Source of the DNA: Psettodes erumei
Lineage: Eukaryota; Chordata; Actinopteri; Pleuronectiformes; Psettodidae
NCBI GenBank assembly: GCA_016785225.1
Contig: JAFBJZ010000449.1
Coordinates: 620,001 to 684,000, forward strand
Length of the DNA stretch: 64,000 bases
Direction: 5' to 3'
In this document: one piece after another, positions 34,815 through 48,870 of the stretch
Position numbering within the stretch: position 1 is the first letter of the stretch
Layout of the letters: each line of letters starts with the position of its first letter
Notes under the pieces: generated by a model
Told to the model about the DNA's origin: nothing
Database searches by the model: none
Seen by the model: only the letters and a program-made list of their open reading frames with translations
Program-made: the position numbers and the translations under genes

Positions 34815-37680
34815 GAAACTCTCTCAGCTGATCCTTCATCATCTCAGGTCTCCCTTTGTCTCAATTAATTATTAATAGTAATCTTTGGAACAGTGCAACC
34901 ATCGAGGTACGTTTATGCACAAACAGCGACTACTTGGCAGCAGCAACAAATATTATAGAGACAACATTCATCTGCTCCATCTGCAGAATCTTTTCACATA
35001 ATCCCCGTCTTACTTGACCCAAAGCTTGAAACTCCTCCCGTTACTCATCTGTCTTGTAGGTGTAGAGATACTTTAGTAAATCAATGAAGAATAATGGGTT
35101 TTCCCTGGACTCACCTCAACAGAGTGTTTCAGTCTGCGGTGTTTTCTGTGTTCAGTGTAGGTCCTCTCTTATCGGTTTAAGCATTTATACTGAAATCTTT
35201 ATCTGAATCAGTTTAAAATTATTTTAGCTGCACCGGCTCAGGGGGCTGGTTCCATCTATTTGGTCCAGACTGACAGACAGTTGTTGTCCACAGAGGATGA
35301 TTCCTAATGACCACTGTGATCATCTCATTTCATCGAGCATCACCAGTGTTGATATTTTGGATTTTGAGAACAATGTTTCTCTACTTGATGTGTTGCTATG
35401 GTATAACTCTTCATCTGGTTTGTTTAAACTTGCACTTGCATAATTTAAAATGTTGTTCTTATCGGATGTTTATGGTGCCAGTAACTCGGTGACTTGCTGA
35501 TCTGCAGAGTGTCACTAATGAAGTGTGGTGTTGCCAGTAATTAATCTCTACCTGACACTGATTGCTTTATCGTGTCGTCTGCCCTGCTTCTTATCGGATC
35601 TCTTAGCGCCATTAATGCTCCAAAGTCCTTGGAAAAATGTTTAAGCCATTTCTCCTCCTCATTAGGCTTTTACAGCATGTTCTTGCTTGACTTCTTCAGC
35701 TTCATTCACAAGCAAAAGAAGACAATGACAGCTTCATTTTGACAAACTGTGCTTTTTTTACATTGTGTTTTTTTTTTCTTTCTGGGGGGCAGGTCTTTTT
35801 GGGCGAAAACATCCTTCACCAATGAGTCATCTCAGAGCACAAAGTCTCTCATATTCTGAGTCAAGTCGGTGTGTGCCAAAAGTCATTTATCAATATTAAT
35901 GAGTGGTGCTGCCCACAAAAGAGCTAAAGAATAGAGCAGTTTGCATTCATTGCAGTGGATGAAGATGGGGGGTGTCAAGTGAGAAATCACTGTAACTGCT
36001 GCAGTGGTAGAATAAATAGTGGTAGAGCCATCACTTCAGATGGAAACTTTTCAAATTTGCATGTAGGTACTGTGGCTATTCAAAACAAACCGCAGAAGTG
36101 CTTATGCGTTCAAGGCACTCTTTTGTTTCAAGAGATGATGTCTGTTTCTCCAAATGTGGCTCAGGGTTCGCAACAGTGCGCTCAGCCTGTGTCTGTTAGA
36201 CACTGAATCAAAAGCCAATGAATAAGGAGAGAGAGAAAGCTGGTCTGCTTTAAAATTAGCAACCAGCCCGAGATACAACAGCACTCTGGGGAGTAAGCCC
36301 ATATTGATACAACACAGTTTTGAAATTAAAAGTTCTGGAGGAGGAGGATCCAAATGCAGGGTGATACTGTAACACCAACTTCTAAAGTTTCCTCTTAGCG
36401 AGCAGAGAATTAGAAATAGGAATTTGAAAATCAGTGATTTCTTTTACATGTGATGAAAGTCAAACTTAGAGTACTTTAGGTTTGTGGGGACATCAGAGAT
36501 TTTCTCATCTTCAGTTGCACGAAACTTGATTATTCATATCACACAAGTCCCCGTCCTTGTCATTATAGATCAAGGATGCATGACCCTCTCAGGCCTCGGA
36601 CTCCTCTGTGAGGTAATTGGTGTTAAAGGTGGGTCACACCTCTTTCAATAGTGTCCATAATAAGTACAGCTGCAGATGTCACCAAGCACCGCAGTCACTG
36701 CTGGCACCATTTCCATTTTTACAGTCCTGTTGCAAAAACTAATTTTTGGCTCCGTCCAGCCATGTGTTGTTGGTCGGGTGCACAAGCTGTTTTTCACTTC
36801 ATGTAGCTTGTAAAGCGGCCATATGGAAGGAAGGGACCTTGCTGCACCCGCACTGGCTCACTACAGTGGTCCTAATATCTCAGTGTCTGGAGGTTATATG
36901 ACATACACTTATATTTCCTCTCTGCTGTATTAAAGTTTGAAGAAAGATTTGACAGCATCTTTGTCTGGAGAAAGTAAATATGCAAACCCATTTCAGCTTT
37001 TTTCCTCTATTCTCATTAAAAAAAAAGACCATCGCATCATCTCATTAATGTCACTCCTGTCCTGAAAGGATTTGGCAGACTTTGTCTTTTGCTTCGTTAG
37101 ACTGTGACACTAATTGATGGTAATTTACTCCTGCTGATTGCGGGGCACCCTTTAGATTTTAAGAAACAACCAATAATGAATAACCATGAGTTTTCCATTT
37201 GAATAATCAAGTCAACAATGAAAAAAAAGTTCTGTCAAACAAAAACACAATTAATTTGGCCTGTTATGCATGAAACACAATTCCGTTTGGCATTAGTGGA
37301 GTACAAATTCTTGCACATTTCCATGCAAAAAGTGATGCACGAATCTGGAGGACACAGAGAACCAGAGCTGCTGAGTACCCTCTCAGTGAGGTATCACTTC
37401 ACTTCACTTCGTGTATGAGGAAGGATCATCTTTGAAAACCCAAAACCCATTTCCTTTCGTTGCTATGCCTGCATGCTATCTGTTTGGTTGACTTGTTTTT
37501 TTATTTCCCTTTTGGCTCACTCTGAGATACAGATGCACAGACTGGAAAGCAGCCTCCTTTGACCTGATCCAATTTGCAAAAATTCATGCTGCTACAGTTT
37601 ATCTCCACATAGCGGGGAGGACTAACCCCCTAACAACTTTGTTTGCACATAAGAAACTCCCTGAAATTGGCAGATGTGAC

Positions 37681-37760
37681 TATGCAACATACATATACAA
37701 TATATAATATAAATGTATGAATATATGTATGTAATATATAATATATATGTATGAATATAC
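37681..37760. repeat. AT-rich low-complexity tract with internal duplication
   Basis: Built of TATAATATA and ATGTATGAATATA units; the unit TAATATAAATGTATGAATAT recurs about 40 bp later as TAATATATATGTATGAATAT. Confidence 0.75.
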
Positions 37761-38189
37761 AACCTTCATGTAGAGTACCTGCGAAAGGAAGAAAGAAAAA
37801 AAGAACTTTTTCATTAAATCAAATAATTTCCGCAGCGAGCTTGCTAAGTGAGCAGCATTAGGGGGAGGAAGCAATTACATTCTCCACCATGCCATTCTTC
37901 TACAAGCCCGCAGGGCGACATCCTGAAAAATGAGCCACCATCCAACACACGGAGAATGCTGCTGTGTGACAGACAGATCACCATGAGCGATGCTAATCAC
38001 ATTCAGGCAGAGACAGGGTCTACCTGAGGTTTTAACTCATGCTAATCTTGCACACTGAAGTCACACCTGAACCACCAGACCCCAGTTCCTGCAGGTTCCA
38101 CGTGGAATAAGACAATAGCTACCTTGCTTTTTATTATGATAAAATAATACTTGAAGTGAATGAGACATATCAGGCTTTTGGATGGGCAG

Positions 38190-38442
38190 CGGGATGAATA
38201 TTATGTTATGTACCTACTCTGTACACCTTGAAGTACTAAAGTGGACAGGGGACCGTGGTGCCCACTATGATTGATACCCAAAAATTGAATTTCTACGTGA
38301 AACGTGTAAAACAGCTTTCGCTTGCGTGTTGACGTCACGCGTCCACTACAGCTCCGCCTTCGTTCCTCCGCTGATGATGCCAACCCCCATCCCTCTCTTG
38401 CATCAGCACCATTTCTGTTATTCTCACCAAACATCGAGAGAG

Positions 38443-38492
<50 letters not shown>

Positions 38493-38644
38493 ACCCAATC
38501 CCACCAGAGCGTAGAGGCGTCAGACGGCCGTCAGAGCATCCCGGTTACGCGCTGTTCAGAGGCCCCATCGTCGGATCGCAGCACCACAAACAGCTGAAGA
38601 AGAACTCAATATAGCCGGGCACACGGCCACAGTCACAATCCGTA
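38190..38644 (+). promoter_or_regulatory. iqsec3 promoter and 5' untranslated region
   Basis: From about 38320 the sequence becomes CpG-rich and runs into the coding exon. A CRE-like TGACGTCA sits at 38329-38336 (GTTGACGTCACGCG). A GA microsatellite follows inside the probable leader. The start ATG at 38645 has G at -3 and G at +4. Confidence 0.55.
38436..38490. repeat. (GA)n microsatellite in the iqsec3 leader
   Basis: About 45 bp of nearly pure AG, 155 bp before the start codon. If transcribed it forms a long purine tract in the 5' UTR. Confidence 0.9.
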
Positions 38645-39228
38645 ATGGAGAGCCTGCTGGATAATCCAATGAAAGCCGTTCTTTACCTGAAGGAGCTCAC
38701 CACCATCGTCCAGAACCAGCAGAGCCTGATCCAGACGCAGCGCCAGCGCATCGACGAACTCGAACGGAAGGTGGAGGACCTGATCGGGGAGAATCGACTG
38801 CTGCGGGACCCCCATCACTACGTCCAGCAGCCCGCTCAGCATCACCACCACCACCACCACCACCCCCAGACTCACCGCAGCGCCAGTCCCCAGGCGCCGT
38901 CCCACCTCCATCAGCACCCGGGGAGCACCAAAGCTGCGGCTCATCTCGGCCAGCAGGCGCAGCAGCAGCAGCTGCCGCCGCAGCAGCCGCAGCAACAGCA
39001 GATCCCCGGTCTATCGGCCCAGCCCCAGCAACATCCGACACCCCCTGCGCCCTCCTCCCACCACCCGCAGCAGCTGCAGCTCGTCCCCACCTCTCCACAG
39101 TCGCCCAAAACGAGCCAAGCCAGCCCGGACTCCGCTGAGGAGGACAAGAGGAGCCCCTGCTGCAAGTCTTTGGTTCCACAGACTCCCACCACTCTCTGCC
39201 GCTCAGTGGGACTTGCCAGGAAAGCAGA
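38645..39228 (+). CDS. iqsec3: IQ motif and Sec7 domain protein 3, first coding exon (partial gene)
   Basis: IQSEC3 is an ARF guanine-nucleotide exchange factor found at inhibitory synapses with gephyrin. This exon encodes residues 1-194 and two bases of the next codon, ending at the donor GA|GTAAGT. Residues 1-53 (MESLLDNPMKAVLYLKELTT, then IVQNQQSLIQTQRQRIDELE) closely follow the human IQSEC3 N-terminus and form a coiled coil at about 14-54. After this come low-complexity regions: eight histidines (66-73), Gln/Pro-rich stretches (about 103-145) and a SPCCKS segment (170-175), comparable to the Cys-Cys-containing region before the first splice in the human protein. The N-terminus is unlike IQSEC1/2. 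The IQ, Sec7 and PH domains must lie beyond the window. Opposite-strand frames here (160 and 120 codons) are shadows. Confidence 0.93.
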
Positions 39229-40743
39229 GTAAGTAGCTTTCATGCCGTGTGCATTGCAGAAAATATATTTCAGTGAAATTTATAAAATTCCCCAGAGCCA
39301 GTATTCTTGATTTTTTATATAAGACACAAATCAGCTTTGGTTTTTCTGGATTTTTATCTCATACCAGTGTAGTCATCTGTCTTTTCCCAAACAACATACA
39401 ACACACTGTCATTACCTGTCTCATAAAAAAACCTCAGTACTACATTCAGTGACCCCAAAAAAGACAGATATTTTTGCTGTGCACCAGATATTTCTTGTCC
39501 AAAATGAATTGAGAATGTAGCATCCTCAAGGGCCATCAGATATGATGCCATAGTCTATTTTGTTAATAGTGTTAGTTGAAAATCTAGACACGTTTTTGAG
39601 GGAAGCTGTTGAAGAGAAAAAAATTACAGAAATTATTCATTTCGTGAGTCTTAATTCTCTGACAGGTAATTCAAACTCCTCCAGCATTTCCACATTACTC
39701 ACTCGTTTGTCGACCTGTTAAATCAATCCAATGCTTAACGGATATTGATTTTGAGGATAGGCTGGCATTTTAACAGTGGCTGTTTATTAATCCTGCACAG
39801 TCAGTGGGACATTGGATATACAGGGGGTTTACCACAGAACCTGAAGATTGGTTAAATAGAAGTAGTGTAAATGTTTCAGTTCAGTTTTTCCCCATGATTT
39901 GAATGTCGACTGTGCTGAGTATCTTTGTCTTTTTTTGCTCGGCTCGGCTGAGGTTGCGATTTCACAGGTGCCGGGAGAGCACGGTGACATTTAAGACAGA
40001 CATCTTACAACGTAGCAACTCCTGAAGGCCTTTCCCTATGTTTGAGACAAATATCAGCTCTTTTGCTTCTTTACATTTGAAGAGCACCCTGTGATCGAGG
40101 TTTGGCTATACAGGCTGTGAGGCTGTAACAGCTTGTTGCTCACTGAGACAGAAAGATGTTACACCAAGAGAAATATACCCAGTCAAGAGCCTGGGTCGCT
40201 TATGGTGGCCGCTCAGAATTCACCTCACAGCCACTGCAGAAGTACTAATAAGCCTCTTCTTCTCTGTAGATGTGTTGTGAGTCTGTGTCATCTTTCAGGT
40301 ATCACACAGAGTTGGTGCCGCAACCTGGACACTCAAAACTCCAAACCCCACCACTGATCATGATGCTGTGACATTACTGCTTTTTTGTGAAGCCATTCCT
40401 GTGTAGCTCAGGCCTTGAGTTTTGGGTTGTTGTCTTGGTGGTGAAAAACAAATCTTCTTACAATTTGTGGGTTTCTTGTAAAGGGCATCGTGCTTTTCTC
40501 GTATTTTGTTGCATCCATTGCACACTCACAAGCCCTCCATGGCTGGCTGCAGAGAAGCATCCAGCTTTTTTTTTAAAGTCAGAGTGAAAATCAAAAAGCC
40601 CACTGAGTCTCCTTTGATTCAGTGCTGTGGGAGAGTAGACCTGCACTTTTTATATGGATTGTATATGCGCTTCAGAACGGACCATGGTGTTGCATGTTCT
40701 TGGCTTTGCCACCATCAAGGTCACAGGAATTTCCTCTGCTGGA

Positions 40744-40800
40744 GTCTCTCTCTCTCTCTCTCTCTCTGTCACATGCACACACACACACACACACACACAC
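40744..40800. repeat. compound (CT)n-(CA)n microsatellite
   Basis: 24 bp of CT, seven spacer bases, then 26 bp of CA. Confidence 0.92.
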
Positions 40801-42937
40801 GTAATGCACTGCACTGATCCCCATCTGTTCCATTCGGCTGCATTTGCATTGTTTTTGTTAATCCAGATTGATTTATCATACCATTAAAACATAATTCCTA
40901 AAGAGTGCGGGTCAGGAGCAGTGCACGTTAGCATGGATAAATAACAAAGGGGCTGTCACTTGGATTCCTCCAGACATTGACTAACGCACACAAAGATATG
41001 AGTTGTATAAAATAAATGTCAGGAGTTTGTGTGTGTGTGTTTGGTGTTGGGGGGACAGGGTTGGATTCGATAAGTGGGTGCCCCCTGACAATTCTTCAGA
41101 ATGATGAAAAATGAAAGGGAGAGCGAGAGAGAGAGAGAGAGAGCATACTGTATATTATCTTATCCTTAATTTAAAAGCAGTGATACATGAAAGACAGGAG
41201 ACATGACACAGCGTTGTAATTTCCACTTAGGGCATTGATCCTGGTCAGACAAGATGGGATGTTGCTGTGCTGCCAGGGCAGCAGGCAGAAGTGATAGATT
41301 TCTATTAACAGGAGGATGACAAGATCCAACATAGTCATAAGAGGTGTGTGTGTGTGTGTGTACATGCACCTCTTTATTTATCCACAGTCTTCCCAGTCCA
41401 TGATACCTTGTGTGAATTGTGGATGCAAGTTAGCGGTGTATGTGATTGGTATCATCTCTTGTCTTAGAGATTTTGGAAGACAGCCTGCCACAACTTAAGG
41501 GAAAATTGGAACAAGCTGCGAAATACACTTTCCATAAATATTTAAACCAGATTTTTTTACATCCTTGAACTGTTGTAGAACAACTTTTCAGTTGATTATC
41601 ACATGTACAGTTTTGCAGGCGCCCACGTCATTTGTTCCTGGTAGTTCTATACTTTTCTAGAGCGAGTCAGACTTAAAACAGAAAAATACATGTGGACAGT
41701 ATATGTAGGATAAGGACTTTTAACTGACAAAAGCAAAATTCATCCTCTACAACAGGGATTTAACATCAATAACATGGATTGGTTCTTGTGTTAATTAGTG
41801 AAGTAAGGACACAAGTAACCATGTGATCCCTGAACGCTGGAATATACTGGCTTTCCAATTTAACCACCATTACCCAACCCGATCTATGTGCTTTTACTTG
41901 ATTAAAAAAGGGGAGCAGAAAAATTAAACGCTTGCTCACTCACATCATGCATTCCTCATCTTGTCCAGTGGCACGATTTGAAGAGCTTCTGAGATGGAGG
42001 GCCTTAAGTGTTGCATTTGTGTTATTGAGCCTGAGGAGGATTCTTAGCAGGGAAACCCTCAGCGATCCTGTGTACTCCTCTTCCTCCCTCTCTCTCTGTC
42101 TTTCTCTGTGCCTCCCTTTCAGCTGCCGTTGTTCCTGTTTTCAATCTTGGTTTAAAGCCTAGAAATGATAATCTTTCCCCACCGGACTCATGACTCCTTC
42201 TCTTTCCTTATCTGTCCTTCTTCTTGTCTTAAATTTCCTTTTCTCTTCCCTCTCCTCCTCTCTCTTCTTCTTCTCGCTTAATCAGCAGCTTATGCTACAG
42301 TAGCCACCTCTGCAGTCTGGATCAGTATTCAGTCCCATCCTCTAACCATCAGGCTCTCCACCACTTAACTCAGCTCCTGGGCTGCAGCCTTCAGTCCACC
42401 CTGCTCTTTGCTTCTCTGTGTTCGCTTGGGGGGTGCCAAGTGTGTGTGCACGTGTGTTAAAAATGAGAGAGTGTTAAGGTTGGGCCACTGTCCTCAGGAG
42501 GGAGTCAAGAAGAGTGGCAGCAAGCATGGGCGAGGTAGTGCATTTATGTGCGCAGTGCTGCGTGCGTGCCTGATAGGCAGCAATCCCATAGCCTGAGGTG
42601 GAAATCCCAGGGTTCTCATATAGCTCCAGGTGCTTCTCTGCCACTTTCCTGCCCCCCACGCACTCTCACAGATATTTTAAGCTCTTGCTCTTACACACAA
42701 GAACACTCACTAATGCACACAAGCCCTTAACACGCCACCTGGCAGCCTGCATGTTTTTCCCCGCATCGACCGCGGACTCCCCCTGCGCTCACCGTGCCCT
42801 CGTTTTTCCTCCTACCGGCATCGTAACCAACTGGAACGCAGGAGGCATCTTGTATGTCATCTCCTGCCTGGTACCCCGTCTTCTCCATCAGGGATAAAGT
42901 GGGATGTACAGATAGCACTTAGAGATGGGGAGCTAAG

Positions 42938-42964
42938 CACACACACACACACACACACACACAC
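42938..42964. repeat. (CA)n microsatellite
   Basis: Pure CA run of about 27 bp. Confidence 0.92.
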
Positions 42965-43650
42965 ATTCACACACATGCTTTGGAGCATAGATCACAGAGC
43001 AGCCCTGCTGAGTGCCTGCTGGATGCTGCAGTGTCTCCTTGTTCTGTTGCTCTAAGATCAATGAGCCTGGATCTTTGCCAGAAAAGACTCCACCAGCTAT
43101 GCTAACCCTTAAGAGCCATGCTAGCTTTCATCTCCAGGAAACATATGCTTTTTTCTAAACCTCTTTTATCCCAGTCAAAACAATATACCTAACACTTTGT
43201 AGGAGCAATACGCGACCGACACAAGGTTTAAGCCCACAGGATAAACCTTGGAACCAAACTAACCTGTGTCACCTGTGAGCTAAAGAAAAGGTAAACTGTC
43301 TGAGGTTTACAGAGTGGTGTGGCAAGCTGACAACACTATCTTCACCAGAAACTGACAATATCAGTAATTTTCTAAATACATGAAACAGTGCATGTTTATT
43401 ATTTCCTAAGTGGCCTGTTTTGGATGTGCAATGGTGAATGAATGCAGTGGTAAAGGAATGGCAATGGAAATATTTTGTTCACCAGCTAGTTGCAAACATT
43501 TCCTGTGTGCGGTTTGGTGCTGTAGGTCGATTTACAGGAACCTTTTCGCCTGGCTGCATGATCGACTTAGTTCAAAAACCGTGTCAAAAAAAAAAAAAAA
43601 AATAGCTGAAACAATCTATGTAGCTCAATAACCCCAGTGAGAAGTGAGGA

Positions 43651-43671
43651 AATATATATATATATATATAT
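43651..43671. repeat. (AT)n microsatellite
   Basis: Pure AT run of 21 bp. Confidence 0.9.
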
Positions 43672-46600
43672 CTTGTTTTGTTATTTGAGTGAACAGTCCC
43701 TTTAACATGAACAGTTTCCTGTCTCTGGAGCATTAGAGAAAAGCCAGCACACTGTTTCTCAGTGTGTTTGTCCCCGAAAAGATGACAGTGGGAGGGTTTC
43801 TGAGAGAAGTAGATGGGTTGATGACAGATGTGAGCAGTAAAAAATGTGCACAGGGCTCTTTCTATACTTTTTATACCTTTTCTCTCTTCCCCTCACCACC
43901 ACTTGAGAAGTGGACTCTACTCACCCCCACCCACCCACCCCCTGCCCCCCTCTGAATGGGGATCACGTCTGCGCGGTTATGACAGGGCGGCTTGGCTCCG
44001 CTGCTGCTGGAATCCAAATCATGAATATCACATTTGGTGCTCAGTGCTTTTAAATTGCTTCATTTCTCAGCGGATGTAGCTGCCGGGTGATTCCTGACTC
44101 CCTGGAAGAATATTAGCTGTTTTCATGCACAAGTTGAGCACGGCGAAACACAGTCCCAGTTGTCTGTAATACAGCCGTGCGTGTGTGTTCGGGATTGTGT
44201 TTTCTTTTGTGCAAGAGTGTTCAATGAACATGAAAACTGCTGTTGTAAGGAGATACATGGGATCACTTTGGGTCTCTTCCATAGATGTGTGTGTATGTGT
44301 GTGAGGCTGAGGCCAAGGTGTTTGTTCGATCCAATTTAGTTAAGATATGGATTAAATCATGTTGCTCCTGGTACAACACCTGTTCACAGGTGCAGGGAAA
44401 ACAAATTCAGGATTTCTGTTAAATCAAAATCACACATCCTTCGAACACCATTTTCCAGGCAGCTATGTTTTAAGCAAGTCCAGGGCCTACATCCTTTAAC
44501 ACTGTCTCAGTGTAAAAACACAAAATCAGTAAAAACCTGTGTGTTTACTAATTGTGAATGTCAATTCTACCCAGCAGCTTAGATAAATGCTATGATTTGC
44601 CTGCCGTGCTTCACTTTTCAGGTAGTACCACATGTTTTGTTTGGTAATGTGAGGGAGTTTGCTGAAATGTACATGGGCTAGATAACGAGACAGATTGACA
44701 AAAACACAGGGCAGGGACAGAATAACACAAGAACATGCTGAGAAGCCACATGGGGCTGAACAGTCCAATTGTTGTCACACTTTCCTCATGTCTTGGCTAA
44801 AATACAAACGCAGCGTCCTCTGCCTCTGGGATTCTCAATCAATCAAAATGACAAAGTCTGGCTAAACAATCATTTTCTCCTAAACATGTCTCCCAGCTGG
44901 CAGTCCTCCATCACCTGGGCAACACGCTGGCTCACTGAAAGACAGACGCATCTCATTCTCACCTCATACAACGCAGTCTTTTACATGTAAATACTGCACA
45001 CCCACATTATGACCCTGCATTGATTTGTAATGTTTGTTTTGCTCTTAAGTCATGTTGCGCTGGTGACGGAGCGATTTGCCTACGTCCTGGTTGGAGCTGA
45101 ATCGTTCACTCATATGACTGATGCATTTCATTTCTTCTTTATACAAAGGAACAGTGTGTCTAATGATCATTCACCACAGTGTATGTCCATAATGAGCAAT
45201 CAACATATTTCAGAGTTGTGGTTGCAAATGGAAGTGACATCAGTATTGCCGTCTGGCGTCACTCAGTGTGATTGCATAACGTAAGTGGATAATTTCATTA
45301 AATAACTAAAGCTTTCCTCCCTATCCACCTTTTTTATTTTTTGACAAATGTCAGTAATTTGATTATTATTGTATTAAAACCACAATAAATTTTTTTTTTA
45401 TCAAAGCTAATTTCTTTGACTGTAGCACTTAGCTACACTTAACACTAACATGTAGCTAACATTCAACATATATCTTGCTCTTTGAATGGCTCTGTAATGC
45501 ATCAGTGCCTCTTCTCTCTTTTCTGCCTAATGGCACAAAATGTGCTATTAGCTGGCAATTTGCAGCTGCTAACATATGCGGCGATGACCACAGACTAACA
45601 CACAAACGTCTTGAAAATTGTGCCATGTATTTGGTGTTTGCTTTTCAAAGACGATGCTAAATGATGGTGGAATACCGTGTGGGCAGACAATGCTGTGGCA
45701 TGACTCTCAGTGGTCATTGAGATGATGATATAAATAAAGATTCTTTGAAAGAACTGTGCAGTTCTGGAAAAAAAATGTCCACCCATCTGTCGTGGGGATT
45801 TTACCTTCTGAGAGCTTAGCACTGAAAATCCCTAAAACAGACAATTGTAACGGTTTTGCATCATGTGCATCACTATGCATCTCTGTGTGTATAGGAAGGG
45901 TATATAATTATAACTGAGGAAAACACAGTATATAAAATTGTGTAAATTCAGAAAAAGTAATCTACCAGTGTCAGGTGTAATTGGCACTGGTTTCAATTTT
46001 CACACACCATTTCTGTAAGTTTCTGTTAGTTTAAAATGAAAATGAAAATAACACTATTTCATATTTGAAATGATTAGCCTGAATAAGGGTTTTTCATGCA
46101 AGGTAGGGTTAAAGGTTCTTCTTTAATTTAGTTTGCAAGCTATTGCTTTTCATATATGAGTATAAATGTATATCACCTACATCTCACTTTAAACTTGTAT
46201 TATTAGGGTTCCTTTGGAGGCCATTGCCCCCTATCCAGCATAGTTGCCATGTTTGCTGTAGCATTGTCTATTCATACAAACCCACAAGTGCATGTGCGCT
46301 GACCCACACACACACACACAGGCCCACACTTGCCTGGGGAAATGTCAGGTATGGTTAACTGTACGACCCAGAGTTATGTTCAAAGCCGTCCACCTCAGGC
46401 TTGCAGGCATCGCAGGGCTGATCGGAACAGGCATGGCGTGTCCAATCGGCTTCCCTGGCCCTCTCAACACATCACACAAAGCCTCAACTGAGGCTCAGCC
46501 ATGATTTATCATCCTGTGAACGAGAAAAAAAAAATCACAGGAGCTGCATCCACTCACGTAGTAATTCACACACTCATTTTCAATCTTCCCAGCTGTAGAT

Positions 46601-48834
46601 ACTCTTCATTGTTGCGTTGTTGCACATATATTTGTTACCTTGCATTAAATGCTTGGTTGAATGCAGAATTAATCGCCTCCTGTAGGCCACAGATAGAAAT
46701 GACTCAACAGCATGTGTCTGCGTTTCCATGCATAAAACATTTTGTGCCTCACTGATGTGTAACTCATAATATTTAATAAACATTCAGGTTTGTTAGTTAC
46801 ATAGTAGACTTCACATTCAGATGACTATAAAAGCATCTTGCCCTTCCCCGGCTCTATGGTTATATCATCAGCGCCCCGCCTGTCAAACCCCTTGACACCA
46901 GGATTACATCATCAGGTATGCAGTGCCAGGCAGGGGAGGGACCAGTGACTTGATCACTGATGACATTGGGGGTTTCATCTTGGAGCAAATGACATGAGCA
47001 GGACATGAAGTCTGAATGAGTCACATGTGTGGGAACTGGAGTAGAGAGGTTATCGCATGTGGATGACGTAATGAAAAAATTGCTTTCTTTTCTCCTTTTT
47101 TGTCCCTCATCATCTGCCTTCATCCTCTCTCTCCCTTACTCTATGTAGCAAAAACATTTTTTCCTAAATGTGCCGAAAACCGGGCCATCATTTACAAAGT
47201 TTCTGTGCAGTACTCTATACTCTCTGGACATAGAAATGAAAATAATTTACTACAGAAGAAAATGTATGGCCACTGTAGCCAGTGTGTAAGATGGGTTTTT
47301 CCTCATCAGCCCAAACTCTGGCTGATAGATGACAACCACGTCGCTCTTGATAGCTGTCAAGCACCAGAGTGAATCATGAGAAAATATCAGTGAAATCTGA
47401 CCCAGCGCCAAGTCTTCAGCAGATGGCCCTGCAGCAACACTGCGTAGCTTGATGCTCGATATGAGCTGCTAAAACCGCTCAATAGTGGAGGCACCAGCTG
47501 GAGATCAGATGAAAACAGTAGGATAAACTGATGCTTCCATGGCAAAATGAGCGACTGTCATTTCTGTGTTTTGTTTTTCTTTTTTTTTTCCACTGCCAGT
47601 TCAAATCCTGCAAATTTACACTTTTATCCTAAATTTATGCTTATGCCATTATGGTCAATTTTCCGGTACTGCCCCTGGTGAAGTCATTCTAAAGATGTAT
47701 ATACAATGGTGGAATTAGACTAAAACAAGGGCAGATAGTTTGCACAAAATAGAGTTCATATATCTAATGATGATACTTTATTGGGCTAATGTTCATTATT
47801 CATTGTGACACGCGTATCTGTCCTGATGATGTCACTTGTGGTTGACGGTGAGACAGTTTGCCTAATGACTTTCATACTGATGGACGAGACATGTTGATTC
47901 AAGAGTTGCTATTTCTGTTATTCGACTTACAACAAATCATACAGACTCGTTAGAATTGTTCCAATGCCTTTCCTCTTAAATGTCAGAGTTCAACTCCCCC
48001 CATCTCTCTCCAACAAGCAAACATTAGGAAACGGTTTTACTCCTGTTCTTCCTCTGGGTGCAGTGCTCTCTCCCTCCCTTCCTGTTTTGCCTCATCAATC
48101 AAAAGAAGAAAAAAGACAGTTTCACTGGAGGGGGACCACCAGTTGGGAGTTGAGCTGAGGAAACTCAAATGTAAAATGTTGAGAAAGCCTGGAAAGAACT
48201 TCTTTGAATTTGAGAGGAAGACTTCAAAACCTGCCATCGATATTTTAGACGAATGTTTCTTTGACAGAAGTGGTGTAATCTTCCAAAGCTGTTGTTGATA
48301 TTTGCCTGGTTCTACCATCCAATCAAACCTTCAAAGGGGCCCAGTGCTCTTACAAACATTATTAACATGACTGTTCCTTCTCTTCTGCTTTGCCACCAGC
48401 TTACATAGCACATATAACTGAGATCTGAAGACCTGGAAGTGTTTCTCTTGTCTCGACATGATGCGGCATAAATGCAGAGCTTGCTCGTGATACGGTTTCA
48501 TGCTTTCTGCCAAATGCTGCAGTGGAATGAAGTAGGCCACAATGAGACTATGAGAGTGTGAATAAAGCTCAAATGTTGCAGCTTTTCCTGACACTGGCAC
48601 AGTCAGGAGTTTTCTTTTCGTTTTTATAAGGAACTGAGTACAAGGGTGAAATGATTTTTTTTTCTCCCTCCTTCCCCTTTGTTAGCTTTCACTTGGGAAA
48701 ACTGGTCTTGTTCTCTCGTCCATCTCCAGCTTTCTCACACTGTCTGTTGCAGAAGGCAAGGCTAAGCCGCTTGGGACGGCCCATACTGACGTAAACCTTT
48801 CAGGGAAGCTTTTCCTTTTTTTTGGTTAAATTCT

Positions 48835-48835
<1 letters not shown>

Positions 48836-48867
<32 letters not shown>
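48836..48867. repeat. (GT)n microsatellite
   Basis: Pure GT run of about 32 bp. Confidence 0.95.

Positions 48868-48870
<3 letters not shown>

Larger units (their letters stand above)
30340..38180. other. intergenic region between tnni1 and iqsec3
   Basis: No gene is supported. It contains near-CTCF motifs (CCAGCAGATGGTGG at 30878; CCACTTGGTGGCAG at 31602), a probable repeat copy (33590-33790), a CA run (34792-34814) and AT-rich low-complexity sequence (37681-37760). The open frames are short and show no domain signature. Confidence 0.55.

Noticed and set aside
38633..39243. Minus-strand frames (160, 120 and 100 codons) over iqsec3 exon 1
   Set aside because: Antisense readings of CAG/CCG/CAC repeats giving poly-Ala/Gly/Cys; the plus strand has a clear IQSEC3 match.
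47590..47625. tRNA-like B-box words (AGTTCAAATCCTG)
   Set aside because: No A box at the right distance and no cloverleaf could be drawn.
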